The notes: generated by a model from the sequence alone, not told the origin. 9,219 bases of DNA from JBFGSX01 sp041581335 (GCA_041581335.1 JBFIDG010000078.1:1-9219), one strand, 5' to 3'; positions 1 to 7,335 are shown, numbered from the stretch's first letter. Program-made: numbers and translations.

Positions 1-993
1 AAGGCCGTCCGTGCCTTCGACGAGATCCACAACGTCTCCACCTCGTACTCCGATTCCATCATCAACAAGGAGTTCTGGAACTCCGAAGGCACCCAGATCG
101 AGTGGAGCATGGCGCGCAGCGTCGCGCAGGTCCACTTCACTGCCAAGCGCGGCGGCGACCTGGCCGGTCGCAGCACCCGCGTCGGCGGCACCCGTGGGTG
201 GGAGATGTTCACCCTCGAAGACCCGATCGAGAAGGCGACCAAGGCCGCCAAGGCGGCCATCGACCAACTCGGCGCCCCCACGGCGAAAGGCGGCCGCACC
301 ACGGTCGTCATCGACCCGGAACTGGCCGGCGTCTTCGCCCACGAAGCCGTGGGTCACGCCAGTGAGGCCGATCTGGTCGCCGCCGGGGAATCATGCTTCA
401 AAGGCCGCATGGGCGACCGCCTCGGCATCGAGGGCCTCAACATCCACGACGACTCCACCATCCAGGGCGCCTTCGGTTCCTTCCCGTTCGATGACAACGG
501 CATCCCCGGCCAGGACAAACCCATCCTCCGCGACGGTGTCTTGGTCGGCTACCTATGCGACCGCGAACGGGCGGGCGAACTGGGCCTGCGCCCCAATGGG
601 GCCTCCCGCGCCCAAGGTTTCAGCAACCGTCCCCTGGTCCGCATGAGCAACACGCTGATCGAGGCCGGCGACCACACGGAAGCCGAAGTGTTCGATGTCA
701 AGGACGGCATCTACTGCCGGGGCAGCCGTGGTGGCCAGGTCGATACGGCCAGGGGCTCGTTCTTGTTCCACGCCCAGGACGCTTTCCGCATCGAGAACGG
801 CGAGATCACGCAACCTCTGCGGGACGTCAGCCTCACCGGCGACATCCTGTCGACCCTGCACAACATCGACGCGCTCGGCAACGAGCAGCGCATGGGGGAC
901 CCCGGGTACTGCGGCAAGGGCCAATGGGTCCCTGTCTGCGACGGCGGCCCGCTGGTCCGCATCAAGGACTGCCTCGTCGGAGGTGGACAATGA
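1..993 (+). CDS. tldD: TldD metalloprotease subunit, C-terminal part (5' end cut by window)
   Basis: The frame is open from base 1 and gives 330 residues. The family is usually about 450-480 aa, so roughly 120-150 N-terminal residues lie outside the window. The zinc-binding motif HEAVGH is at visible residues 113-118 or so (bases 340-357), followed by a conserved acidic SEAD stretch. Near the C-terminus the family's conserved cysteine sits in GYCGKG (bases 910-912), and the RGSRGGQVDT and FRIENGEI stretches are also typical. Known from the family: TldD is the catalytic subunit of the TldD/TldE heterodimer, a cytoplasmic protease that degrades unfolded peptides and in bacteria matures modified peptides such as microcin B17. 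Its stop codon overlaps the tldE start, so the pair is co-translated. The metal site looks intact, so the enzyme should be active. The physiological substrate in this organism cannot be read from sequence. Confidence 0.96.
   Translation, partial: KAVRAFDEIHNVSTSYSDSIINKEFWNSEGTQIEWSMARSVAQVHFTAKRGGDLAGRSTRVGGTRGWEMFTLEDPIEKATKAAKAAIDQLGAPTAKGGRTTVVIDPELAGVFAHEAVGHASEADLVAAGESCFKGRMGDRLGIEGLNIHDDSTIQGAFGSFPFDDNGIPGQDKPILRDGVLVGYLCDRERAGELGLRPNGASRAQGFSNRPLVRMSNTLIEAGDHTEAEVFDVKDGIYCRGSRGGQVDTARGSFLFHAQDAFRIENGEITQPLRDVSLTGDILSTLHNIDALGNEQRMGDPGYCGKGQWVPVCDGGPLVRIKDCLVGGGQ
979..985 (+). promoter_or_regulatory. Ribosome binding site of tldE
   Basis: GGAGGTG lies inside the last codons of tldD, four bases before the ATG at 990. 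It is complementary to the usual 16S 3' end. It decides the tldE start, because the frame is open much further upstream, within tldD, without being coding there. Confidence 0.8.
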
Positions 994-2339
994 CCGACCA
1001 CACCGACCCGGACGCCTTGCTCGGGAAGCTCGAACGCATGGTCGCCATGGCCATGGCCCGCGGCGCCGACCAGGCCGAGGTGTTCTGGAGTCGCGAGGTC
1101 GGCCTAGACCTGGACATCGAGAACAACGCCGTCGCCGCCACGGGCCGAGCCCGCAGCGAAGGCGGCGGCATCCGCGTTATCAAGGACAAGCGCACCGGCT
1201 TTGCGTACCTCACTCGCGACGACCAGACAGAGCAGACCATCGACCAGGCGCTCAAGATGTCCCGTCTCGCCCCCCAAAAGGACATGGTGCTCCCTAGCCC
1301 GCAGCCCATGCCGACCCTGGGCAACCGCTGGGACCCGGACATCGCCGCCCTGGACGCTAGCTCCGCGTTGGCCATCGCCCGGCGCCTCCTGGATGTCCGC
1401 AGCGACGAGCTTGGAGAGATCCAACTCGCCGGCGGCGGCGTGCAGGCCGGTTGGACCGTCGAAGGCATCGCCAACAGTGAAGGCATCAATGTCGCCGACC
1501 GCTCCACCGGCATGGGCGTCGGTGTCAACCTCGTCATGGAAGCGGGCGAGACCGCCCTCAATGTCTGGGACAGCCAGACCATCAACCGTGGTAAGCTGGA
1601 CCCTGAAGGGCTCCTGCGCCGCGTCGCCAGGGACCTGCGCAGCCTGCGCGACCCGGCCCCGGGCATCGTGGGTGAGGCGGACATCCTGTTCCGTCCCGAC
1701 GCGGTCACGGAACTCATCAACGGCCTCGTGGTCGGCGCCATCGACGGCGACGACGCCATGCGGGGCAAGACGGTCTGGAGCGAGCGGCTCGGTGAGCAGG
1801 TCGCCGATAGCCGCCTCAGTATCCTCGACGACCCCCTGCGGGCCCGCGCCATCGGCGTCGCCCCGTTCGACGGCGACGGGCTGCCCTGCCAGACCTTGCC
1901 GCTCATCCAAGACGGCGTCTTGGCCAACTTCATCTTCGACACCCGTGACGGCGCCGAACACGGCAAACCGTCCACCCACAGCGCGGTCCGTGGCTCCTTC
2001 AAGTCACCCCCTGGTGTCGGCGTCCACCACTTGGTCGTCGAAGGCCAGGGGGCCATGTCGACCTCGAAACTGGTGGCGGGCATGGACAGTGGCTACGTCA
2101 TCGAATCCGTGCTGGGCGCCCACACGGCCAATGCCACCACCGGCGACTTCTCCGTCAGCGCCCCCAATGCGTGGCGCGTCGAGAAAGGCGAGATTGTCGG
2201 TGCGGCCAAGGAGATCGCCATCAGTGGCAACCTCCCAGATCTGCTACAACGCCTGGACGGCATCGGCAACCAGCCGAAGGCCATGGACGGGGCCTTGGTC
2301 CCCATGCTCCGCTTCCGTGGCATGCAGGTCTCAGCGTAG
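990..2339 (+). CDS. tldE: TldE/PmbA, partner subunit of TldD
   Basis: This encodes 449 residues, the normal length for TldE/PmbA. The start is the ATG at 990, which overlaps the tldD stop as ATGA and follows a GGAGGTG site. The N-terminal half begins with a helix rich in Ala and Met and the ARGADQAEVFWSRE stretch, typical of the family's substrate-cleft domain. The C-terminal half carries the diagnostic signature GAHTANATTGDFSV at about residues 376-389, followed by WRVEKGEIVGAAKEIAISGNL. There is no HExxxH zinc motif, as expected: TldE is the non-metal subunit that completes the cleft of the TldD/TldE protease. Archaeal genomes commonly keep both genes side by side. No truncation or frameshift is visible. 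Confidence 0.96.
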   Translation: MTDHTDPDALLGKLERMVAMAMARGADQAEVFWSREVGLDLDIENNAVAATGRARSEGGGIRVIKDKRTGFAYLTRDDQTEQTIDQALKMSRLAPQKDMVLPSPQPMPTLGNRWDPDIAALDASSALAIARRLLDVRSDELGEIQLAGGGVQAGWTVEGIANSEGINVADRSTGMGVGVNLVMEAGETALNVWDSQTINRGKLDPEGLLRRVARDLRSLRDPAPGIVGEADILFRPDAVTELINGLVVGAIDGDDAMRGKTVWSERLGEQVADSRLSILDDPLRARAIGVAPFDGDGLPCQTLPLIQDGVLANFIFDTRDGAEHGKPSTHSAVRGSFKSPPGVGVHHLVVEGQGAMSTSKLVAGMDSGYVIESVLGAHTANATTGDFSVSAPNAWRVEKGEIVGAAKEIAISGNLPDLLQRLDGIGNQPKAMDGALVPMLRFRGMQVSA

Positions 2340-2368
2340 GTGGGCCAGCGCCCAACGACGAGCAAACC

Positions 2369-2375
2369 GTTAATG
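2369..2375 (+). promoter_or_regulatory. Candidate TATA box for the membrane-anchored regulator
   Basis: GTTAATG is an AT-rich patch in GC-rich surroundings, centred about 27 bases before the GTG at 2399. That is the archaeal TATA-to-transcription-start distance if the mRNA is leaderless. No ribosome binding site is seen in front of the GTG, which agrees with this reading. Confidence 0.4.
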
Positions 2376-2398
2376 GACAGGGCCGCCCGGTATAGGTC

Positions 2399-3055
2399 GT
2401 GGCAAAGGTCACACTCGACATGGAGACGTTCAAAGCGCTGGCCAGCAGCACCAGGCTGCAGGTCCTGCGGGCGCTCGACGACCGTCGCAAGACCCTTTCA
2501 GAGCTCGCCAAGGAGCTCGACCTCAACAAGGCCACGGTGCACGAACACCTGGGCATCCTGCTCGCCACGGGCCTGATCAAGAAGCGCGACGACGAAGGGC
2601 GCAAGTGGATCTATTACGAGTTGACCTGGCAAGGCGAGCGCCTGTTGCATCCCCAGGAGACCACCACGTTCGCGGTCTTGCTGGGTTTCAGCGTCGCCGC
2701 CGCCGGCGGCGGCCTGGCCATGCTGGGGGCGGCCCTCAACTGGTGGTGGGCTGATCAGCAGATGCCGCAGAGCCTGCCCGAAGGAGGTGCTTCCGATGCC
2801 CAGCCTACCGCCCAAGGTGCACCACCCTCTGAGGAGAGTGATGGTGGTCAGACCTCCAGCGCAGCGGCACCCAGTGAGGATGCGGCCAAGATGGCTGGCG
2901 ACAGCGCCGAATCGGCCCCCAATGCGGGGCACTCGGACGGCTTCTTCTCGACGGATGACCCCGATGGCATCATCGCGGTGCTGTTGCTCGTGACGGCCGT
3001 CTTGCTGGTCGCGTTCGCGTTCGTCATCCGCCGCGCCCGTCGCGGCTCGGCGTGA
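2399..3055 (+). CDS. ArsR-type winged-helix regulator with two membrane segments
   Basis: This encodes 218 residues from a GTG start. An ATG at 2420 (residue 8) is possible but would cut into helix 1. Residues 9-83 form a winged helix of the ArsR/HTH_20 type: TRLQVLRALDD is helix 1-2, TLSELAKELDLNKATVHEHLGIL the helix-turn-helix, and KKRDDEGRKWIYYELT the wing. Residues 90-113 are hydrophobic and Gly/Ala-rich (first membrane segment). Residues 118-188 form a polar linker rich in Ser, Ala, Pro and acidic residues. Residues 190-210 are a second membrane segment, followed by a basic tail, RRARRGSA. By the positive-inside rule the DNA-binding domain and tail are cytoplasmic and the linker is outside. 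No ArsR metal-binding cysteines are present; the protein has no Cys. It is probably a membrane-tethered transcription regulator, but signal and targets are unknown. It follows tldE by 59 bp on the same strand. Confidence 0.85.
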   Translation: MAKVTLDMETFKALASSTRLQVLRALDDRRKTLSELAKELDLNKATVHEHLGILLATGLIKKRDDEGRKWIYYELTWQGERLLHPQETTTFAVLLGFSVAAAGGGLAMLGAALNWWWADQQMPQSLPEGGASDAQPTAQGAPPSEESDGGQTSSAAAPSEDAAKMAGDSAESAPNAGHSDGFFSTDDPDGIIAVLLLVTAVLLVAFAFVIRRARRGSA

Positions 3056-3066
3056 CAAATCCGTAT

Positions 3067-3074
3067 CTTCTTTA
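3067..3074 (+). promoter_or_regulatory. Weak candidate TATA element for the 3100 regulator
   Basis: The T-rich patch TTCTTTAC ends about 26 bases before the ATG at 3100. It is the most AT-rich stretch of the 44-bp gap between the two regulators. An AAGGA at 3083-3087 lies 12 bases from the ATG, too far to be a convincing ribosome binding site, so a leaderless message is plausible. Confidence 0.3.
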
Positions 3075-3099
3075 CCGCCCGTAAGGAATAGCGCGAATC

Positions 3100-3555
3100 A
3101 TGGCATTTGAGATGCAAGTGGTCAGCCACTCGCCCCTGACCTCCGAGCAGGACCCCGAGCGCGTCGCCCAGTTGTTCTTCCAGATGATCGGATACACCGC
3201 GCGCAAGGGCCCAGACCATGGGATCTCGTTCAAGGTGTTCTACGACTGCTTCCTGATGCACCCCAACCAGGACTGGACCGTCGAGGAACTGGCGGCCGCG
3301 GCAGGCACCACCATGCCCAGTGTCTACCGCCACCTCAACAAACTCAAGGACCTGGATCTGATCGAGGACCACTACGTCGACCGCGAAGGCGAACGCAAGC
3401 GCTGCTTCCGCCTCCGCTACGGTGACTTCAGCAAGGCCTGGAACTTCTCCGAGGCCCACTTCCAGTTGGCCATCGAGAACTACCGCAAGACCGTCGACCA
3501 CCTCGAAGCGATGCTGCGCGAGAAGCGCGGCCGCGTCGTCGTCTCGCCGCAATAA
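3100..3555 (+). CDS. Soluble winged-helix transcription regulator
   Basis: This encodes 151 residues with no membrane segment. A winged helix spans about residues 42-106: helix FKVFYDCFLMHP, then WTVEELAAAAG, then a recognition helix around TMPSVYRHLNKLKDLDLI, and a wing containing DREGERKRCFRL. This resembles MarR/TrmB-like or generic archaeal HTH proteins that discriminate poorly by eye. Residues 110-145 are helical and charged and probably form a dimerisation helix. No ligand-binding domain or metal site is evident; Cys50 and Cys102 are isolated. The gene follows the membrane-anchored regulator by 44 bp. It ends only 6 bp from the end of pdxT, which converges on it, so the two transcripts must overlap. 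The target genes are unknown. Confidence 0.82.
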   Translation: MAFEMQVVSHSPLTSEQDPERVAQLFFQMIGYTARKGPDHGISFKVFYDCFLMHPNQDWTVEELAAAAGTTMPSVYRHLNKLKDLDLIEDHYVDREGERKRCFRLRYGDFSKAWNFSEAHFQLAIENYRKTVDHLEAMLREKRGRVVVSPQ

Positions 3556-3561
3556 GGCGGG

Positions 3562-4158
3562 CTACGCGACCAGGCGCAGGAACGCCTCGTGGAGGCGCGT
3601 GTCCGGGGTCAGTTCCGGGTGGAATGCCGCCACCAGGACCTTGCCTTGACGGGCCGCGATGATACGCTCCTTGAACGTCGCCAGCACCTCCACATCGCCG
3701 CCGACCTGGTCGAACGCCGGGGCGCGGATGAAGATGCACGGCATCGGGCCGATGCCTGTCACGTCGATCATGGCCTCGAAGCTCTCCCGCTGACGCCCGA
3801 AGGCGTTGCGATCCACTTGGGCATCGATGAGTGACAGCAGGTGGATGTCCTTGTCCGCCACGTCGTGCGTCGCCGAGGAGGACAACAAGATCATGCCCGC
3901 GCAGGTCCCGAAGACCGCCAGGTCACCGCTACCCGCCCGTTGCTTGAGCGTCTCCTCGATGCCGGTGGAGCGGAGCAGGCGACTGATGGTGGTGGACTCG
4001 CCGCCGGGCAAGACCAGGCCTTGGCACGCCGCCAGGTCAGCCTTCGTGCGTACCGCGACAGCTTCGATCGGGATGCCGGCGGCGGCGCTGGCTCGCTCGA
4101 GAGCGTCGATGTGTTCGCTGACAGCGCCTTGGACGGCGAGGACCCCGATACGGACCAC
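3562..4158 (-). CDS. pdxT: PdxT, glutaminase subunit of pyridoxal 5'-phosphate synthase
   Basis: This encodes 198 residues, the usual PdxT length. The chosen start is the GTG at 4158-4156, giving MVRIGVLAVQGAVSEH, which matches the family N-terminus. The frame stays open far upstream, but that part is antisense-like shadow. It is a class I glutamine amidotransferase: the glutamine-binding turn LPGGEST is near residues 50-56, the nucleophile Cys86 lies in FGTCAGM, and His180 and Glu182 in FHPEL complete the triad. PdxT hydrolyses glutamine and channels ammonia to PdxS for PLP synthesis in the cytoplasm. The gene lies 20 nt after the lipoprotein gene on the same strand, so it is probably co-transcribed with it. 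It is not adjacent to pdxS, which sits about 2.2 kb upstream on the same strand. No strong ribosome binding site is seen. Confidence 0.96.
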   Translation of the reverse strand: MVRIGVLAVQGAVSEHIDALERASAAAGIPIEAVAVRTKADLAACQGLVLPGGESTTISRLLRSTGIEETLKQRAGSGDLAVFGTCAGMILLSSSATHDVADKDIHLLSLIDAQVDRNAFGRQRESFEAMIDVTGIGPMPCIFIRAPAFDQVGGDVEVLATFKERIIAARQGKVLVAAFHPELTPDTRLHEAFLRLVA

Positions 4159-4178
4159 GATGGCGCGACTTCGGCGTC

Positions 4179-5204
4179 CTACATAGCGCCGACGGCGGGC
4201 ACGGCCTTGTCCTGCACGATGCTCACCTGGCCCGTGTAGGCGTGGCCGGAGTAGCTCTCCACGCGGACCGCGTATTGGCCAGGAGGCAGCATGGCGGCGA
4301 GGTTGGCTGCGTAGAACGTGCCCTTGTCGTCGGCGTACGGGGACCCGATGCTGGTGATGGCGTTGCCCGCGGCGTCCAGCAGCGTGATGTCCATGTCGTC
4401 CTTGAGCGGGTTGCGGTCGGCTTCCTGTACGAGGCTGATCGTCAGGCGCTGCGTTGCCGCCAAGAGCTCGAAGGGGACGTCGGCGTAGTTGAGGCCCGCC
4501 GTGGCCGGGATGGCTCCCGTGATGAGGCCCTGGTGGGCCCGGATGGAGATGTCGCGCTCGTCGCTCGCGATCTCCTTCCAGCCCAGCGGGGCCATGCAGT
4601 GATGGTTGAACGTGATACGGCTGGGGGTCTCGCCGCCGAACAGGATCTCCTGGCCCGTGCTCCGGGTATCGTCGACCACGAGGCTCGTCAGTAGCACACG
4701 CAAGGTGTCCCCTTGCTCGACGTGCAGGCCGCCCGGGGGCATGGCGATGACCTCCGTGTAGTGGTCGATGGAACCCGGCATGGGGGCCACCGGGGCGTAT
4801 TCGCGGCCGAAGTCCGGCACGAAGCCGCGCTGCGTCCCGACCTGGTTGAACCAGTGGTAGCCCTCGCCAGGCTGCCCGCCGATCACGACGGGCGCCGGCG
4901 TGCCGCTGTTGCGCACCCAGAATTCCAGGGTCATGTTGCCCACGAGGCGCATGGCCTGCGTCGCAGGGGCCGCGGACCATTCGTCCATGGTGTCGACCAG
5001 GAACGCTTCGTCGAAGCCGTTGCTGAAGACCGCGCCCGCAGCTGGCGTCTCGTTGAGCAGCGTGAATCCAGGTCCAAGCCACAATGTGGACTCCGAGACA
5101 TCTGCATCGCAGGTCATGGTCGCCGCCGGCGTCGTGGCCGGTCCAGGTGGGCTGCTGGCACACCCGGCGAGCAGGGCGATGAACAGGATGGCAATGACGC
5201 GCAC
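4179..5204 (-). CDS. Secreted lipoprotein of unknown function with C-terminal PPC-like beta domain
   Basis: This encodes 341 residues from a GTG start at 5204-5202. Residues 1-14 are a short signal peptide (MRVIAILFIALLAG) ending at Cys15 in the lipobox LAGC, followed by a Ser/Pro/Thr linker, so the mature protein should be lipid-anchored on the outer face of the membrane. Residues 35-220 are rich in beta-strand patterns and aromatic or Gly turns, with EFWVRNSG and HYTEVIAMPPGG, suggesting a beta-sandwich. Residues 243-331 resemble a pre-peptidase C-terminal (PPC) type domain: RLTISLV, then DMDITLLDAAGN, then GTFYAANL, then PPGQYAVRVES. Cys32 and Cys203 could pair in the mature protein. No catalytic motif is recognised. 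It precedes pdxT by 20 nt, a likely two-gene operon, and is divergent from the EamA transporter. A binding or surface role is inferred only from its architecture. Confidence 0.85.
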   Translation of the reverse strand: MRVIAILFIALLAGCASSPPGPATTPAATMTCDADVSESTLWLGPGFTLLNETPAAGAVFSNGFDEAFLVDTMDEWSAAPATQAMRLVGNMTLEFWVRNSGTPAPVVIGGQPGEGYHWFNQVGTQRGFVPDFGREYAPVAPMPGSIDHYTEVIAMPPGGLHVEQGDTLRVLLTSLVVDDTRSTGQEILFGGETPSRITFNHHCMAPLGWKEIASDERDISIRAHQGLITGAIPATAGLNYADVPFELLAATQRLTISLVQEADRNPLKDDMDITLLDAAGNAITSIGSPYADDKGTFYAANLAAMLPPGQYAVRVESYSGHAYTGQVSIVQDKAVPAVGAM

Positions 5205-5249
5205 AAGGATTCGACCCGGACACGTCTGGAAAGCCGTTGCGGCGCGCCC

Positions 5250-5256
5250 CTTATGC
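5250..5256 (+). promoter_or_regulatory. Candidate TATA box for the EamA transporter gene
   Basis: CTTATGC is centred about 26 bases before the ATG at 5279, the archaeal TATA distance for a leaderless message. No Shine-Dalgarno sequence precedes either candidate start. This spacing favours the ATG at 5279 over the GTG at 5261, which would lie upstream of the expected transcription start. Confidence 0.45.
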
Positions 5257-5278
5257 CTGAGTGGTCAGTCGGCCGGGT

Positions 5279-6169
5279 ATGGCCCGGAACGCCTACATTG
5301 CGCTCATCACGGTGCAAGTCGTTTTTGGGCTGCTTCCGGCGGCCGGCAAGACCCTGTTCACCCATATGGACCCCCTGGCCATGACGTCCATCCGGATCAT
5401 CGGCGCGGCGTTCGTGTTGCTGTGGATCCACGCCATCCGTGGCGCCCCATGGCCGCAGGCGCGGCAATGGCCGGGGATCGCTATCCTGGCGACGTTCGGG
5501 CTCATCGTGAACATGGGCCTGTTCGCCATGGGCCTTGAGCGCACGCACCCGTTGAACGCGACACTGCTGATCACCACCATCCCGGTCTTCACCTACATCA
5601 TCGCCGTGGTGACAGGCCGCGAGACCATCGGCCCAAGGAGGCTGGCAGGCATCCTGCTGGCGCTGAGCGGGGCGGTCTATCTTGTCGGCCTGAGCGGCTA
5701 TGAGGCCAGTCTGGACAGTGCTCTGGGGGACATCATGGTCCTCTTGAACGCCCTGAGCTTCAGCTACTTCTTGGTCATCAGCAAACGCTGGAGCCAAGAG
5801 AACGACGTCCTTGCACTGAGCACCTGGATGTTCGTGGTGGCGGCCGCCGTGTTCATTCCAGTATTGGTCCTGCGAGGCGCCATCTTCCAGCTCGCCGACG
5901 GCGGCATGAGCGGCGTGGGCTGGATGGGCTTTGTCATCGTCGGTCCCACGCTCATGGCGTACGTGCTCAACGCAACCGCGCTTCGGCACGTGCCAAGCAG
6001 CACGGTCGCCGTCTTCATCTACCTGCAGCCGCCGGTCAGCGCCATCGCTTCATGGTTCGTGCTGGGGCTGCTGCCGAGCTGGAAGATCGTGCCTGCCGCG
6101 GCGCTCATCCTTGCAGGCGTCACCATCGTCGCCAGGCGACGCGTCGTGGCGGTCGTACCAGCGGCTTGA
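5279..6169 (+). CDS. EamA/DMT-family membrane transporter
   Basis: This encodes 296 residues from the ATG at 5279; a GTG at 5261 would add six residues. The sequence is almost entirely hydrophobic with about ten membrane helices arranged as two EamA repeats, roughly residues 5-140 and 150-285. Repeat 1 ends with the family pattern TGRETIGPRRLAGILLALSG, and repeat 2 with VIVGPTLMAYVLNATALRHVP, YLQPPVSAIASWFVLG and AALILAGVTIVA. In repeat 2 the glutamate that usually follows the Pro-containing helix (as in LGE) is replaced, reading VLGLLPSW. DMT proteins export or exchange small metabolites; the substrate cannot be read from sequence. The gene sits between lipoprotein-pdxT and pdxS, divergent from the first and convergent with the second, so a vitamin B6 or precursor substrate is a position-based guess. 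Confidence 0.92.
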   Translation: MARNAYIALITVQVVFGLLPAAGKTLFTHMDPLAMTSIRIIGAAFVLLWIHAIRGAPWPQARQWPGIAILATFGLIVNMGLFAMGLERTHPLNATLLITTIPVFTYIIAVVTGRETIGPRRLAGILLALSGAVYLVGLSGYEASLDSALGDIMVLLNALSFSYFLVISKRWSQENDVLALSTWMFVVAAAVFIPVLVLRGAIFQLADGGMSGVGWMGFVIVGPTLMAYVLNATALRHVPSSTVAVFIYLQPPVSAIASWFVLGLLPSWKIVPAAALILAGVTIVARRRVVAVVPAA

Positions 6170-6248
6170 GGGACGACGCCTCGCCAACGGGCCGTCTCGC
6201 CAAGGCTTCTGGCCGTAGCATCGGCACGGCCTGAGCCGCGCTGGCAGG

Positions 6249-6269
6249 GGCGTCGCCGGTCGCGACGCC
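6249..6269. terminator. Hairpin between convergent EamA gene and pdxS
   Basis: A perfect 8-bp GC-rich inverted repeat, GGCGTCGC and GCGACGCC, with a 5-base loop lies in the 158-bp gap between two convergent genes. It is 80 bases past the transporter stop and about 60 past the pdxS stop. Position suggests a shared 3'-end structure. There is no U-tract, which archaeal termination normally uses, so the role is uncertain. I see nothing else in this gap. Confidence 0.35.
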
Positions 6270-6327
6270 GAGCCTGGGCGAGCGTGCCCGCCGGCGTAGC
6301 GGTTCCTGGCTCGTGGTCGCTGCTGGT

Positions 6328-7335
6328 TCAGATGCCGCGAGCGGACAGGCGGACGTCGATCTCGTCCATGTTGCGGCCGACCATGGCCTCGCCGAGGTTC
6401 TTGCTGACCTCGCCGACCACGGCGGCGTCCTCGAAGTGGGTGACTGCTTCGACGATGGCCTTGGCACGGACGGACGGGTTGCCCGACTTGAAGATGCCAC
6501 TGCCCACGAAGACACCGTCGCTGCCCATCTGCATCATGAGTGCAGCATCGGCAGGGGTGGCGATGCCACCGGCGGTGAAGTCGACGACGGGCAGGCGACC
6601 CATCTTGCGGACATCCACGAGGACGTCGCGGATGTTTGTGATGAGCGTCTCGTAGTCGATGCCGCCGTAGGCCTCGCTCAGGTACGCGTCCTCGACGCCC
6701 AGGTCATCGAGGACCAGTTCGTTGAGGGGGTCGTAACGCTTGGCGAAGTGATGAGCCAGGTTGTCCAGCTCGTGGTCGTCCATCTCTTGGACGACCTGCA
6801 TGCCGCGGGTCATCATGCGGCGGTGGCGGACGGCTTCGACGATGTCGCCGCTGCCAGCCTCGCCCTTCGTGCGGATCATGGCGGAGCCCTCGGCGATGCG
6901 GCGGACCGCTTCACCCAGCTTGGTGCCACCGCAGACGAAGGGGACCGTGAAGTCCTTCTTGAAGACGTGGAAGAACGGGTCGGCCGGGGTCAAGACCTCG
7001 GACTCGTCGATCATGTCGACGCCCAGGGATTGGAGAATCTGTGCTTCGGCGAAGTGGCCGATGCGGCACTTGGCCATGACGGGGATGCTGACGCTGTCGA
7101 TGATCTCGGTGATCATGGACGGGTCGCTCATGCGGCTGACGCCACCGTCGGCGCGGATGTCGGCCGGGACGCGCTCGAGGGCCATGACGGCCACGGCGCC
7201 CGCGTCTTCGGCGATGGTCGCCTGTTCTGCGTTCGTGACGTCCATGATGACGCCACCCTTCTGCATCTTCGCGAAGCCGCGCTTGAGGAGGTCAGTACCC
7301 CATCGTAGCGATTCGAGGTCCAATTCGCGTGCCAT
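6328..7335 (-). CDS. pdxS: PdxS, synthase subunit of pyridoxal 5'-phosphate synthase
   Basis: This encodes 335 residues from the ATG at 7335. It is a (beta/alpha)8 barrel that makes PLP from ribose 5-phosphate, glyceraldehyde 3-phosphate and PdxT-supplied ammonia. Visible signatures are KGGVIMDVTNAEQA with Asp32, LERVPADIRADGGVSRM, IPVMAKCRIGHFAEAQIL with the Schiff-base Lys89, and MIRTKGEAGSGDIVEAVRH with the second lysine Lys157. These equal Asp24, Lys81 and Lys149 of the Bacillus enzyme with a constant offset of eight. AGGIATPADAALMMQ and FVGSGIFKSGNP form the phosphate-binding end. About 35-40 residues around 197-230 have no counterpart in bacterial PdxS; similar extra segments are known in archaeal homologues, which explains the length against about 290 in bacteria. 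All catalytic residues are present. It is transcribed alone from its own promoter and converges with the transporter gene. Confidence 0.97.
   Translation of the reverse strand: MARELDLESLRWGTDLLKRGFAKMQKGGVIMDVTNAEQATIAEDAGAVAVMALERVPADIRADGGVSRMSDPSMITEIIDSVSIPVMAKCRIGHFAEAQILQSLGVDMIDESEVLTPADPFFHVFKKDFTVPFVCGGTKLGEAVRRIAEGSAMIRTKGEAGSGDIVEAVRHRRMMTRGMQVVQEMDDHELDNLAHHFAKRYDPLNELVLDDLGVEDAYLSEAYGGIDYETLITNIRDVLVDVRKMGRLPVVDFTAGGIATPADAALMMQMGSDGVFVGSGIFKSGNPSVRAKAIVEAVTHFEDAAVVGEVSKNLGEAMVGRNMDEIDVRLSARGI

Noticed and set aside
555..989. Open frame extending tldE upstream into tldD
   Set aside because: The translation is low-complexity Arg/Pro-rich shadow of tldD. A ribosome binding site and an ATGA overlap fix the start at 990.
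1104..1979. Long minus-strand open frame opposite tldE
   Set aside because: Typical antisense shadow of a GC-rich gene; tldE has clear family motifs over the same bases.
4159..5223. Long minus-strand open frame running upstream of pdxT in the same frame, which would make a 553-residue protein
   Set aside because: The upstream part is Arg/Pro/His-rich out-of-frame translation of the lipoprotein gene. The PdxT family starts at MVRIGVLAVQG, and a GTG is present there.
5261..5278. GTG at 5261 as start of the EamA transporter
   Set aside because: It has no ribosome binding site and lies only about 8 bases after the TATA-like box, upstream of the expected transcription start; the ATG at 5279 fits better.
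6313..7308. Long plus-strand open frame opposite pdxS
   Set aside because: His/Asp/Val-rich antisense shadow; pdxS on the minus strand is unmistakable.
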